A stretch of DNA of 64,000 bases from Bhargavaea changchunensis (GCF_042665595.1 NZ_JBHTCT010000012.1:186001-250000), one strand, 5' to 3'; shown: positions 48,013 to 56,551, numbered from the stretch's first letter. The notes: generated by a model not told the origin, from the letters alone. Numbers and translations: made by a program.

Positions 48013-48182
48013 CAAGTGGAAGCACTCCATTATTACGAGAATAATGACAGCCTGCATATTATTCATATGCAGTCCAACGGGGAACCGTCTGCAAACCGAA
48101 ACCCGTTTCGGCAAAACTCCCTTTCCACCCGCTACCGGTCTGCAGCCGTTGCAGCGGGGTACTCATGAGCTTTGCACCTCAT
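48013..48182 (-). ncRNA. Lysine riboswitch (L box) upstream of dapA
   Basis: On the minus strand the leader starts GAGGTGC (48174-48180) and then shows GAGTA, GGAAAGGGAG, TTTTGCCGAA, GTTGGACTGCAT, ATGCAGGCTGTCA and finally GGAGTGCTTCCACTT (48014-48028). These blocks follow the conserved L-box order known from B. subtilis lysC. The terminator at 47946-47980 should form when lysine is bound and switch off dapA-dapB. Confidence 0.9.
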
Positions 48183-49181
48183 CCATTGATATTAAATTTT
48201 GTTATTTCGAATCTTGTGTACTACGTTAACATGAAGAGGCAAAGAATGCAAAGGGTTTTGTGCATATCATTGCAAAAGGGATCAAGGAACATGATCTATG
48301 AGACGGAAAACAGCTGTAAAAACCAGAAAAACAAGGATCCCGGGCTAATATCCGGTGGACAGGTTAAATACCGGCTCAATGAAAAAACAAGAGATGATTT
48401 CAGCGTCTCAATACAAATGAGACGGCAACGGATTACAGACTAGATTGAAATGAGTATGAGATTTGGGCGTGTATTTCGATATCGGCAGATGCCGCTGAAA
48501 GCCTATATAGAATACATACAGGTGAACACTGGGAAAACTAAGGGTGTATCAGCACCCAATTTTCCGTTTCGTCTCACTATCTTAAGTATACTACTTATTG
48601 AAACGTAACTTCCGAAAATAGAAATTATGTAAACTAGAAACAAGAGAAGACATTCACGGCCCATAAACTCCTCTCCTATCCTACACATTCATCATCGTGC
48701 CAAACAACAAAAACAATCGACATGGTTACATGAAACGATTCGTTTCCCGGAATCCGTTCACAATGGCAACTCGTTTTGGCTTCGTCTTTTTGTCATGACG
48801 GATTAGCATTTGACTGATTCAATACATTCGGCATTTTTGGCTGATCCGCTCGTCATTCTGATTCACTTATAAAGGGGCAATTATCCAAAACGCCACAAAT
48901 GTCTGCTGCAGTAATTGAATCGTGTATCATTGATTCGCCAACAGCTGTTTCGTGTTATCTATCGTATAATAGATGCATATCAATAATAATCTATCCACAG
49001 TCCAGTAAATCATTGTTTGTAACTTGCTTGCAAAATGAAATTAAATAGATTTACAACACAAGCATTACATTTGCAGAATGCAATAATTAGTATACTGTAT
49101 AGGATCATCATGGGTTTCTACCCGTTATTCTCTTATTGCAATGATTGAACTTGCATTTTGCATCTATTGGTCAGGCGGGAA
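48183..49181. other. AT-rich gene-free island
   Basis: About 1 kb with markedly lower GC than its flanks (for example 17 of 60 bases G or C at 49021-49080). Short open frames (48165-48443 plus, 48503-48688 minus) lack convincing ribosome sites or recognisable products. Visible structures are a hairpin GGGTGTATCAGCACCC (48541-48556) and an inverted repeat TTGCA-GAA-TGCAA (49071-49083). I see no gene. Confidence 0.6.
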
Positions 49182-49598
49182 TCATTCCTCATTCCCGCCA
49201 AGAATTCGATGTAATTGACTCAGTGAACGGACAATGATTTCTTGTTCGAATTTTCCCATTGACGCAAGGGCTTCATTCATCTGTTTCTGTATTTCGTCAT
49301 CAATCTGTTTCACCTTTTTGCTGCCTTTGTCGGTCAGCGAAAGAATCTGGATCCTGCGGTCTCCGGGATACGGTTTCCGTTTGACATATCCGCCGTTCAC
49401 GAGCGTCTGGACCTGGCGGGAAAAGGTCGTAATGTCCATGCCGAGCCCCCTGGCCGTCTCTTGCATCGACGGCTCATTTCTCGACTGAATTTCATGCATG
49501 ATGGTGCTTTGCTGCACAGAAACATCGGTACAGGCCTCTTTGTGAATTTTGTTCAGTTCCCCGTTCAGTGAATGGAATGTTGCCAACAGTTGTTCCAT
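49182..49598 (-). CDS. MarR family transcriptional regulator
   Basis: A 138-aa winged-helix protein. The recognition helix region is SMQETARGLGMDITTFSRQVQTLVNGGYVKRKPYPGDRRIQ, with the DxR wing motif, then a helical dimer tail. ATG 49598 has GGGAGGGGG about 8 bases upstream; ATG 49604 is too close. The leader just upstream (49617-49637) contains an imperfect AT-rich palindrome, a likely autoregulatory operator. The nearest target is not obvious, as the island at 48.2-49.2 kb lies downstream. Confidence 0.88.
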   Translation of the reverse strand: MEQLLATFHSLNGELNKIHKEACTDVSVQQSTIMHEIQSRNEPSMQETARGLGMDITTFSRQVQTLVNGGYVKRKPYPGDRRIQILSLTDKGSKKVKQIDDEIQKQMNEALASMGKFEQEIIVRSLSQLHRILGGNEE

Positions 49599-49631
49599 GA
49601 CCATCCCCCTCCCCTTTAAATTAATTGTAAA

Positions 49632-49675
49632 TTAAAAAAACGGAACGCGCATCCGAATCGGTTGCGCGTTCCGCA
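49632..49675 (-). terminator. Terminator of the Spo0M-like gene
   Basis: CGGAACGCGC and GCGCGTTCCG form a stem; on the minus strand it is followed by TTTTTTT. Confidence 0.88.
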
Positions 49676-49681
49676 GAAAAA

Positions 49682-50086
49682 TCAGGCGTATTGAATTTCA
49701 TCTTCGTCAAATGCATCGACGCTGTTGTTGATATGGACGGTCGTCTTCAGCAACAGCTTTTCGCTGTCCTTATTGATCAGCCAGCGGTCATCCGGCACGA
49801 TTTCGAAAGGAATCATCCTGGTCTCTTTCGACTTGGAATCACCGATCAGCTCGATGGAATGCTTGGTAATCGTCCGGTCCACATCCTGAAAATCGCTCAT
49901 GGCATCTTCCCGGTGAGTCCGGACCAATACTTCAAGTGTGATATGGTCAATAATCTGATCGGCTTCGCCGCCGTCGATATAAACGGTGCCGTTCAAAGTC
50001 TCCCCTTCTTCCAGCACCTGGTTGTCGACGACCGTATCGACTTCAAGCGCCCCGATGCCGATTTTGGATAGGAATGATTTCAACAT
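49682..50086 (-). CDS. Spo0M-like protein, short form
   Basis: A 134-aa protein with the N-terminal Spo0M/arrestin-like pattern: KIGIGALEVDTVVDNQVLEEGETLNGTVYIDGG and RMIPFEIVPDDRWLINKD. B. subtilis Spo0M is about 258 aa, so only one beta-sandwich half is present; the frame ends cleanly, with no sign of a frameshift. ATG 50086 is one base past the stop of the upstream permease gene, so it is the second gene of a two-gene operon that ends in a strong terminator. Confidence 0.8.
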   Translation of the reverse strand: MLKSFLSKIGIGALEVDTVVDNQVLEEGETLNGTVYIDGGEADQIIDHITLEVLVRTHREDAMSDFQDVDRTITKHSIELIGDSKSKETRMIPFEIVPDDRWLINKDSEKLLLKTTVHINNSVDAFDEDEIQYA

Positions 50087-50087
50087 G

Positions 50088-51299
50088 TCACTCTCTCCCC
50101 GTTTCTTCGATAATCCTTCTGCTGTCCGTTTCGTATCTCATATTCACGTTGACTTCATGTTTATCGTATCGCTTTTTGAACAGCTTGAACAGATGGGATA
50201 CGAAGACCTTCAGGAGTGCATAGCCCGGGATTCCCAGGATGACTCCCGGTACCCCGAACAGCGAACCGGCAGTAAGAAGCACGAATATGATGGTAATCGG
50301 ATGAATATGCAGTGTTTTACCCATAACCTGGGGAGAGATAAACTTCCCTTCCACCAGCTGGACGATTGTCCAGACTGCAGCAAGCTTCAAAATCATGAAT
50401 GGTGATGTGACAAGTGCGATGATCAGAGCCGGCGTAATGGCGATCACAGGGCCGAGGTACGGGACGACGCTTGTCACTGCGGCCAATGCACCGAGCGCCA
50501 GTGCATAGTCCATACCGATGATCACGAACCCGATATAGATCAGCAGGCCGATGCAGAATGAGACGATCAGCTGTCCCTGGATATAATTGCTGAGCTGCTG
50601 GTCGGCATCATGGAAGATATCCTTCGCATCCCGTCTCATCCGCGGCGGCATGAGTTTCATCAAATAGCCCGGGAGCTGGTCCCCGTCTTTCAGGAGATAA
50701 AAAAGGATGAACGGAACGGTGACGATCGAGATGATGATCCCCGTTAGCGTCGAAATGAAATTCGTCACCCCTGAAGCGATGCCGCCCGCCGTATCCCGGA
50801 AGAATCCGGCGATGTCTTCAAATACCGAATCGACCAGGAGATTCAGGTTCACATCCAGCTGATTATAATAGCTGGCGAACAGAGACGTGCTCATATATGT
50901 GTCGATGTTCAAAATCAGCTGCCTGAAGTAATTCGGGAATTCACTGAACAGGTTGATCACCTGTGTTTTAAGGAACGGATAAATCAGGAAAACGGCGAGC
51001 GAGATAAGCCCGATTCCCCCGACATAAATAATTAGAATCCCCCAGACCCGGGGGATTCTTGCCCGCTCCAGGAGCCGGAGAACCGGCCGGAGCAGATAAA
51101 AAAGAACAGTTGCCAGCACGACTGGCAGCACAACGTTCTGGACAAGCACTTTCACAGGCGTGAATACAAATTGGATCTGGTTGAACACAAGGATAATCAG
51201 CCCGGCCAAAAGGATGATCCCCAGGACGAACAGCGTCGTGCGTCCACCCAGAAAACGGATCAGCCGGCTTTGTCCGGGATTCCCCTTTTCTCCTTCCAT
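50088..51299 (-). CDS. AI-2E family transporter (UPF0118, YueF-like)
   Basis: A 403-aa integral membrane protein with about eight hydrophobic segments. The family marks are the central ALAAVTSVVPYLGPVIAITPAL and the C-terminal VEGKFISPQVMGKTLHIHPITIIFVLLTAG. Characterised members export small ions or sodium, and the autoinducer-2 label is historical. AGGGGGAAG precedes ATG 51299. It is co-transcribed with the Spo0M-like gene. Confidence 0.9.
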   Translation of the reverse strand: MEGEKGNPGQSRLIRFLGGRTTLFVLGIILLAGLIILVFNQIQFVFTPVKVLVQNVVLPVVLATVLFYLLRPVLRLLERARIPRVWGILIIYVGGIGLISLAVFLIYPFLKTQVINLFSEFPNYFRQLILNIDTYMSTSLFASYYNQLDVNLNLLVDSVFEDIAGFFRDTAGGIASGVTNFISTLTGIIISIVTVPFILFYLLKDGDQLPGYLMKLMPPRMRRDAKDIFHDADQQLSNYIQGQLIVSFCIGLLIYIGFVIIGMDYALALGALAAVTSVVPYLGPVIAITPALIIALVTSPFMILKLAAVWTIVQLVEGKFISPQVMGKTLHIHPITIIFVLLTAGSLFGVPGVILGIPGYALLKVFVSHLFKLFKKRYDKHEVNVNMRYETDSRRIIEETGRE

Positions 51300-51320
51300 C
51301 GTCTTCCCCCTACTCTCTGT

Positions 51321-52304
51321 TTATGGCATAAGCAGCGCAGATGCGCCTTTCATCGCCTCGGGCGTCCCGAGAAATTCGCTTAGCGCTTCCCGGTTGGCGG
51401 ATACATCAAGTTCAATCACGGATCCGGCATGCGGATAAGAGCCGAATTGGTAAGTCCCATCCACCGGAATCGTCATCCGATCGATTTCCAGTCCACCTGA
51501 TACGGCCGCCTTCAGAACTTTGCGCAGCCCGTCCATACCGCCGACATCTGTTTCGACGTAACCTGTCGCGGCACCGGCGAGTTTTGGCAGTCGCGGCAGC
51601 GTGCTTGGAGAGAGCACTTCGTCCTTCAGGGCGGAAATCACTTTCTGCTGGCGTTTGACACGTCCGAAGTCTCCTTCGCTGTCTGCACGGAATCGTGCGT
51701 AACCAAGCAGTTCTTTGCCGTTCAGATCATGTGTCCCCTGAGACAGGGTCACGCCGATTTTCTCGGACATCGGCTTTTCAACATCGATCCGAACACCGTC
51801 TGGTGCGGCAATATCAATCAGTTTTTCAAAGTTGTCGAAGTCGGTTACGGCGTAATGGTGGATCGGGACTCCGAACATACCCGAGATGGTGTCCTTGGCC
51901 AACTGTGCGCCACCCAGATAATAGGCTGTGTTCAGCTTGTACGATTGATAGCCCGGGATATCCGCGTAGATATCCCTCATGAACGACACGAGCTTCACCC
52001 GGTTATTTTCTTTATCGAGAGAAGCCAGGATCATCGTATCGGATCTGGACTGTCCGGAGCCGTCATCATCGATGCCGAGAAGCAGGAAATTCTCGATATA
52101 TGGATATTGCGGATCGATCGGATCGCCGCTGAACGATTCGGAATCCGGCTTTTTGCCGCTAGCGAGCTCGCGGCCCTGGTTATATTGCCATACGGAGTAC
52201 AGGCCGACAGCGATCGCCAGGACGATCAGCAGAGCGAACAGTGCCCGGAACGGACGGAGCCTGCGGCGCCGTTTCCTGCCCCTCCTTGTATGCGGTGTTT
52301 CCAT
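51321..52304 (-). CDS. LCP (LytR-CpsA-Psr) family cell-wall ligase
   Basis: A 327-aa membrane-anchored phosphotransferase that attaches teichoic acids or other glycopolymers to peptidoglycan. A strongly basic N-terminus (RRGRKRRRRLRPFR) precedes one membrane helix. The LCP domain has FLLLGIDDDGSGQSRSDTMILASL with the key Arg-Asp, and YARFRADSEGDFGRVKRQQKV with further Arg ligands of the lipid pyrophosphate. ATG 52304 (or ATG 52307) follows GGAGG. It is divergent from msrA. Confidence 0.92.
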   Translation of the reverse strand: METPHTRRGRKRRRRLRPFRALFALLIVLAIAVGLYSVWQYNQGRELASGKKPDSESFSGDPIDPQYPYIENFLLLGIDDDGSGQSRSDTMILASLDKENNRVKLVSFMRDIYADIPGYQSYKLNTAYYLGGAQLAKDTISGMFGVPIHHYAVTDFDNFEKLIDIAAPDGVRIDVEKPMSEKIGVTLSQGTHDLNGKELLGYARFRADSEGDFGRVKRQQKVISALKDEVLSPSTLPRLPKLAGAATGYVETDVGGMDGLRKVLKAAVSGGLEIDRMTIPVDGTYQFGSYPHAGSVIELDVSANREALSEFLGTPEAMKGASALLMP

Positions 52305-52365
52305 CATGATTCCTCCAAACTCTTATTCGTGAATAGGACGCCGCTTCCCTTGTGGGGGTTGCACC

Positions 52366-52394
52366 TTGCCGCCCGCAATGCCGGGTGCTACAAT
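52366..52394 (+). promoter_or_regulatory. Promoter of msrA
   Basis: TTGCCG (52366-52371), a 17-base spacer and TACAAT (52389-52394), 38 bases before the start. Confidence 0.55.
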
Positions 52395-52432
52395 ACAATC
52401 CGAATGATTTCATAGGAAGAGAAGGTGCTGCA

Positions 52433-52966
52433 ATGGCAGGACAAAAAACCGAAAAGGCAATTTTTGCCGGCGGATGTTTCTGGTGCATGGTCAAGCCGTT
52501 CAAAGAATGGGACGGCGTAGCGGATCTGGTTTCCGGCTATACGGGAGGATCGCTCCAGAACCCCACCTACGAAGATGTCAAGCGGGGCGATACAGGTCAT
52601 TACGAGGCTGTTGAGATCGAATTCGATCCGGAGGTATTCCCCTATGAGGAACTGCTGAATGTCTACTGGCAGCAGATCGATCCGACCGATGACGGCGGGC
52701 AGTTCCACGACCGCGGCGATTCTTACCGGACGGCAATTTTCTATACGACAGATGAACAGCGGGATGCTGCCATTCGGTCGAAGGAAGCCCTGGAGAAAAG
52801 CGGACGGTTCGATAAGCCGATCGTTACGGAAATCCTGCCGGCCTCGACTTTCTACCCGGCTGAAGACTATCATCAGGACTATTATCTCAAAGAACGCGAG
52901 CATTATGAACAGGATCGCGCCAATTCCGGCCGTGACGAATTCATCAATGCCCATTGGGAACGTTAA
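52433..52966 (+). CDS. msrA: Peptide methionine-S-sulfoxide reductase MsrA
   Basis: A 177-aa repair enzyme for methionine-S-sulfoxide. The catalytic Cys15 is in FAGGCFWCMVKPF, with a second Cys at 18; GDTGHYEAVEIEFDP and AEDYHQDYY complete the active site. AGAGAAGG precedes ATG 52433. No msrB is adjacent. A terminator follows directly. Confidence 0.95.
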   Translation: MAGQKTEKAIFAGGCFWCMVKPFKEWDGVADLVSGYTGGSLQNPTYEDVKRGDTGHYEAVEIEFDPEVFPYEELLNVYWQQIDPTDDGGQFHDRGDSYRTAIFYTTDEQRDAAIRSKEALEKSGRFDKPIVTEILPASTFYPAEDYHQDYYLKEREHYEQDRANSGRDEFINAHWER

Positions 52967-52994
52967 GCATCCGCAAAGGCGGATGCTTTTTTCT
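52967..52994 (+). terminator. Terminator of msrA
   Basis: GCATCCGC and GCGGATGC pair around AAAG and run into TTTTTTC. Confidence 0.92.
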
Positions 52995-53114
52995 TCATCC
53001 CTTCCCCTATTCCCACAATTATATCCCACTTCCGGATCCAAACTGCCATTCCGGGCTAACCGAACTTGCGTTCCTAAACTTCACCGGTTAATATTGGGAA
53101 TGTAGGTGATGACT

Positions 53115-53363
53115 ATGAAACTCATGCAGTGGGCATATGCCCGCAAATATCAGATCAAAGCCGTTTTTGATGACTTTCCGGAGACTGTATTTTTGTTCAG
53201 GCGCATCGGTGAGTTCTATTTTCTCTTTTCCTGCACTGGAGGCGAATTCACACGCCTGCCGGAGCGCTGCGACTATAACCGGATGGAAGAACTCATCAAC
53301 GAAGAGCTCGGCACATTGGAGCATTACCTGAACCGCCGGAGCAACACTCGCGGCGCCTCATAG
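53115..53363 (+). CDS. Hypothetical 82-aa protein
   Basis: Not recognised. The sequence starts MKLMQWAYARKYQIKAVF and has an FPETVFLFRRIGEFYFLFSCTGGEF core of predicted beta-strands and a C-terminal acidic helix MEELINEELGTLEHYL. It is small, soluble and has one Cys. ATG 53115 has TAGGTG 6 bases upstream; ATG 53109 and GTG 53106 are in frame. It stands alone between msrA and the ABC-F gene. Confidence 0.65.
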   Translation: MKLMQWAYARKYQIKAVFDDFPETVFLFRRIGEFYFLFSCTGGEFTRLPERCDYNRMEELINEELGTLEHYLNRRSNTRGAS

Positions 53364-53391
53364 GCAGCCGGTCTCTTCCCCATGCCCCCGG

Positions 53392-53421
53392 TTACAGTTC
53401 GGCACGTCTTTATGGTATAAT
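53392..53421 (+). promoter_or_regulatory. Promoter of the ABC-F gene
   Basis: TTACAG (53392-53397), an 18-base spacer and TATAAT (53416-53421). Confidence 0.6.
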
Positions 53422-53450
53422 CGGAGCATTGTGAACAAGGAGGAGAATGC

Positions 53451-55061
53451 ATGATCCAGGTCAGCAACGTCAGTCTTCGCTTCGGCGACCGCAAGCTGTT
53501 CGAAGACGTCAATATAAAATTCACCCCGGGGAACTGCTACGGACTGATCGGCGCAAACGGCGCCGGCAAATCCACGTTCCTCAAGATTCTTTCCGGCGAG
53601 CTGGAGCCGCAGACGGGCAACGTATCAATGGGGCCCGACGAGCGCCTCGCCGTCCTGAAACAGGACCACTTCCAGTACGAGGAAAACGAAGTGCTCGAGA
53701 CGGTCATCATGGGCCACAAACGCCTGTTTGACGTCATGACGGAGAAGAATGCCATCTATATGAAGGAAGACTTCTCCGATGAAGACGGGATGCGTGCCGC
53801 CGAGCTTGAAGGCGAGTTCGCAGAAATGAACGGCTGGGAAGCGGAAACCGACGCTTCGATCCTCCTGCAGGGTCTTGGCATCCCGGAATCGATGCACCAT
53901 GTCAAGATGAAGGATCTGAGCGGTTCCGACAAAGTGAAGGTCCTTCTGGCGCAGGCCCTCTTCGGCAAGCCGGATGTCCTGCTGCTTGACGAGCCGACCA
54001 ACCACCTGGACCTGAAGGCGATCCAGTGGCTTGAGGAGTTCCTCATCAACTTCGAGAACACTGTCATCGTCGTTTCCCACGACCGCCACTTCCTGAACAA
54101 AGTATGTACCCATATTGCGGACCTCGACTTCAGCAAAATCCAAGTCTACGTCGGCAACTACGACTTCTGGTATGAGTCCAGCCAGCTGGCAGCCAGAATG
54201 GCATCCGAGCAGAACAAGAAGAAGGAAGAAAAGGTCAAGGAACTCCAGGCATTCATCGCGCGCTTCAGTGCGAACGCCTCGAAATCCAAGCAGGCCACTT
54301 CCCGTAAGAAAATGCTCGAAAAAATCGAACTGGATGACATCAAACCGTCTTCACGCCGGTATCCGTATGTCAACTTCCAGATCGGCCGGGAGATCGGCAA
54401 TGACGTCCTTCAGGTAAAAGACCTCACAATCAACGAAGAGGGACAGACCTACGTGAAGGACATCAACTTCACGATGAACAAGGACGATAAAATCATCCTT
54501 CTCGGCAACCCGCTTGCCAAATCAGCGCTGCTCGATGTGCTTGCCGAGGAACGCGAGCCGGATGCGGGCTCATTCAAATGGGGCGTAACGACTTCCCAGG
54601 CATACTTCCCTCAGGACAACACCGAGTTCTTTGAAGGCACGAACCAGCCGACACTCGTTGACTGGCTCCGCCAGTACTCTCCCGAGGACCAGACGGAGAC
54701 GTTCCTCCGCGGATTCCTCGGCAGAATGCTGTTCTCCGGTGAAGAAGTGAAGAAAAAGCCGTCTGTCCTATCCGGAGGCGAGAAGGTTCGCTGCATGCTG
54801 TCGAAGATGATGCTGACGAACGCAAACGTCCTTCTCTTGGATGAGCCAACGAACCACCTTGACCTCGAATCGATCCAGGCTCTGAACAACGGCCTAATCG
54901 CTTTCAAGGGCGCAATGATCTTCACATCGCATGACCACCAGTTTATCCAGACGATCGCCAACCGGGTCATCGAGATCATGGATGACGGAACGATCCTCGA
55001 CAAGCAGCTGGGATACGATGATTATCTGGAATGGCGTGACGCACAGGGCGTCGCAAACTGA
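53451..55061 (+). CDS. ykpA: ABC-F ATPase (YkpA/YbiT type)
   Basis: A 536-aa soluble protein with two ABC domains joined by a charged helical linker near residues 245-300, of the ribosome-associated ABC-F class. Domain 1 has Walker A GANGAGKST (residue 34 on) and a variant signature LSGSDKVKV; domain 2 has the degenerate P-loop LLGNPLAKSALLD but a regular LSGGEKVRC. Both Walker B motifs read LLLDEPTNHLDL. The degenerate second P-loop is typical of the YkpA group. AAGGAGG lies 9 bases before ATG 53451. Confidence 0.92.
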   Translation: MIQVSNVSLRFGDRKLFEDVNIKFTPGNCYGLIGANGAGKSTFLKILSGELEPQTGNVSMGPDERLAVLKQDHFQYEENEVLETVIMGHKRLFDVMTEKNAIYMKEDFSDEDGMRAAELEGEFAEMNGWEAETDASILLQGLGIPESMHHVKMKDLSGSDKVKVLLAQALFGKPDVLLLDEPTNHLDLKAIQWLEEFLINFENTVIVVSHDRHFLNKVCTHIADLDFSKIQVYVGNYDFWYESSQLAARMASEQNKKKEEKVKELQAFIARFSANASKSKQATSRKKMLEKIELDDIKPSSRRYPYVNFQIGREIGNDVLQVKDLTINEEGQTYVKDINFTMNKDDKIILLGNPLAKSALLDVLAEEREPDAGSFKWGVTTSQAYFPQDNTEFFEGTNQPTLVDWLRQYSPEDQTETFLRGFLGRMLFSGEEVKKKPSVLSGGEKVRCMLSKMMLTNANVLLLDEPTNHLDLESIQALNNGLIAFKGAMIFTSHDHQFIQTIANRVIEIMDDGTILDKQLGYDDYLEWRDAQGVAN

Positions 55062-55069
55062 TTCCATAG

Positions 55070-55104
55070 AAAAAGGAGACGGCTTCTGCCGTCTCCTTTT
55101 TTGT
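55070..55104. terminator. Bidirectional terminator between ykpA and ykvA
   Basis: AAAAAGGAGACGGC and GCCGTCTCCTTTTT form a tight stem serving both convergent genes. Confidence 0.92.
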
Positions 55105-55114
55105 GTCTGCCGTA

Positions 55115-55594
55115 TCAGCGCCTTCGTATGAATCTCCGTGCCAGCGTTCCGGCAGGAAGCTTCCTCACCACTTTGCCGCCTTTTGCACTGATGCCCTCGA
55201 GCGTGCGGAGAAGCTTCACATTCCCCGTCCAGTGCTCCTCCAGCACTTCTTCCCCGGCCGACGCGACAAGTGTATTTACAATGAATGCGGCGACCGCAAC
55301 ATCATCCAGGAAGCCGCCCGGCCCAAGAATACCCTCGGGCAGGAAATCAATCGGCGAGATAAAGTACAGAATACCGCTTGCGACAAGCAGTTTGCTTTTC
55401 CTGTCAATCCGGCTGTCGGTCAGCGACTTCATAAGAAGGTGGAACAGGTCCGGCGCAAACAGGATGATGTCGGCAAACCTACCCCGCTTACCGGGCTTGT
55501 CGCCGAGCCATGAAGCCACCTTGCCCCTCAGCTGTTCATAAAAGTCCTGCTGTTCTTCTCCCGAAGGCAGCGGACGCTTCAGTTCGGAATCCAT
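55115..55594 (-). CDS. ykvA: DUF1232 membrane protein (YkvA)
   Basis: A 159-aa protein with the DUF1232 hallmark LLVASGILYFISPIDFLPEGILGPGGFLDDVAVA, i.e. two hydrophobic helices joined by a short loop with the PxDxxP motif. The C-terminus is basic (ARRFIRRR). AAGGGA precedes ATG 55594. Function unknown. Confidence 0.88.
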   Translation of the reverse strand: MDSELKRPLPSGEEQQDFYEQLRGKVASWLGDKPGKRGRFADIILFAPDLFHLLMKSLTDSRIDRKSKLLVASGILYFISPIDFLPEGILGPGGFLDDVAVAAFIVNTLVASAGEEVLEEHWTGNVKLLRTLEGISAKGGKVVRKLPAGTLARRFIRRR

Positions 55595-55793
55595 TCAATC
55601 ACGTCCCTTCCCCGTCCTATACCAAAATTACGATGAAATGAAACGTAACTGCAAGAAAAACAGCTATAAGCAAAACATGGCGAAATGGACGGGCCGATTC
55701 CGGTTCATTCCCGGCAAGCTGGGTTCAAGACAGAAACGGTCGTCGTCCTCTCCCTCTTGCAGCGCTGCAGACTCTACATAATGAGCAAAGATA

Positions 55794-55823
55794 TAAAAAA
55801 GAGGCTTCCGGAAATCCGGAAGC
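55794..55823 (-). terminator. Terminator of the cold-shock gene
   Basis: On the minus strand GGCTTCCGG and CCGGAAGCC pair and run into TCTTTTTTAT. Confidence 0.88.
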
Positions 55824-55842
55824 CCCCATATGAACCCGCCGA

Positions 55843-56043
55843 TCAGAGCTTGACGACGTTTGCTGCTTGTGGTCCGCGGTTGCCATCGACAACTTCGAAC
55901 TCAACTTGCTGGCCTTCGTCAAGCGTCTTGAAGCCTTCGCCCTGGATGGCGGAGAAGTGTACGAATACGTCGTCCTCGCCTTCGACCTCGATGAAGCCGA
56001 ATCCCTTTTCCGCGTTGAACCATTTCACTGTACCTTGTTTCAT
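55843..56043 (-). CDS. Cold-shock protein (CspA family)
   Basis: A 66-aa single-strand nucleic-acid-binding beta-barrel. RNP1 KGFGFIEV and RNP2 VFVHF are intact, and NRGPQAANVVKL is the usual Bacillus Csp ending. It resembles both CspB and CspD, so no symbol is given. GGGGGTAAAG precedes ATG 56043. The leader is about 70 bases long and AT-rich, with the promoter inside an inverted repeat at 56116-56159. Confidence 0.95.
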   Translation of the reverse strand: MKQGTVKWFNAEKGFGFIEVEGEDDVFVHFSAIQGEGFKTLDEGQQVEFEVVDGNRGPQAANVVKL

Positions 56044-56115
56044 GTTGACTTTACCCCCAACTTAAAAGAAATAATTTTAATATGGAACTTTTTTGGAGGA
56101 ACAAAAAAATTCACA

Positions 56116-56159
56116 TATTATAAAAAGTACCGACCTGAACCCGATCACTTTTTATAATA
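56116..56159. promoter_or_regulatory. 13-bp inverted repeat carrying -10 boxes upstream of csp
   Basis: TATTATAAAAAGT, an 18-base centre and ACTTTTTATAATA are perfectly complementary. Each arm contains TATAAT on one strand; the minus-strand TATAAT (56117-56122) is well placed for csp. It may also act as a weak terminator of the DUF1033 gene. Confidence 0.55.
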
Positions 56160-56248
56160 GGTGAATCCGTGTTTCCAGTCCTCGTGTTCAATTAATGCCA
56201 TTATACCATCTTTAGGAAGCGTGTCAACGGTAATGGTTAGAATATTTT

Positions 56249-56551
56249 TTACTTTTTCGAAAACGGATGGGGCTTCCCATCTTTCATGATGATGAGGCCA
56301 TGGTATAGCTGCAGGTCCTCTGCGCAGTCTTCGCAGTAGCAGACTTCTTTTACATTCCAAAACGCAAAGAACTTCCCGTCTTTCTGCGCTTCATGATCGC
56401 ATTCCCGCCTGAACCGGGCGATCAGTTCGGACAGGCCTGCCTCGGCATCTTTCTCGCAGTCGAAAACTTTCCGTTCCCGGATGTGTTCTTCCCATCCCTC
56501 AAACTGCCACCATGGTTCATAGTCTGCTCTCATATAAATGATTTCATACAT
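56249..56551 (-). CDS. DUF1033 family protein
   Basis: A 100-aa protein with the DUF1033 N-terminus MYEIIYMRADYEPWWQFEGWEE and a Cys pair in EVCYCEDCAEDLQLYHGLII, which may bind metal. The C-terminus ends KPHPFSKK. ATG 56551 has AGAAGG 9 bases upstream; the frame is open to 56560. Function unknown. The stop is about 90 bases before the csp promoter repeat. Confidence 0.85.
   Translation of the reverse strand: MYEIIYMRADYEPWWQFEGWEEHIRERKVFDCEKDAEAGLSELIARFRRECDHEAQKDGKFFAFWNVKEVCYCEDCAEDLQLYHGLIIMKDGKPHPFSKK

Noticed and set aside
48165..48443. A 92-codon plus-strand frame over the lysine riboswitch
   Set aside because: It starts inside the riboswitch in antisense, has no ribosome site and no recognisable product.
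48503..48688. A 61-codon minus-strand frame with a hydrophobic segment in the AT-rich island
   Set aside because: No convincing promoter or terminator; composition is explained by AT-rich DNA. Left as a remote possibility only.
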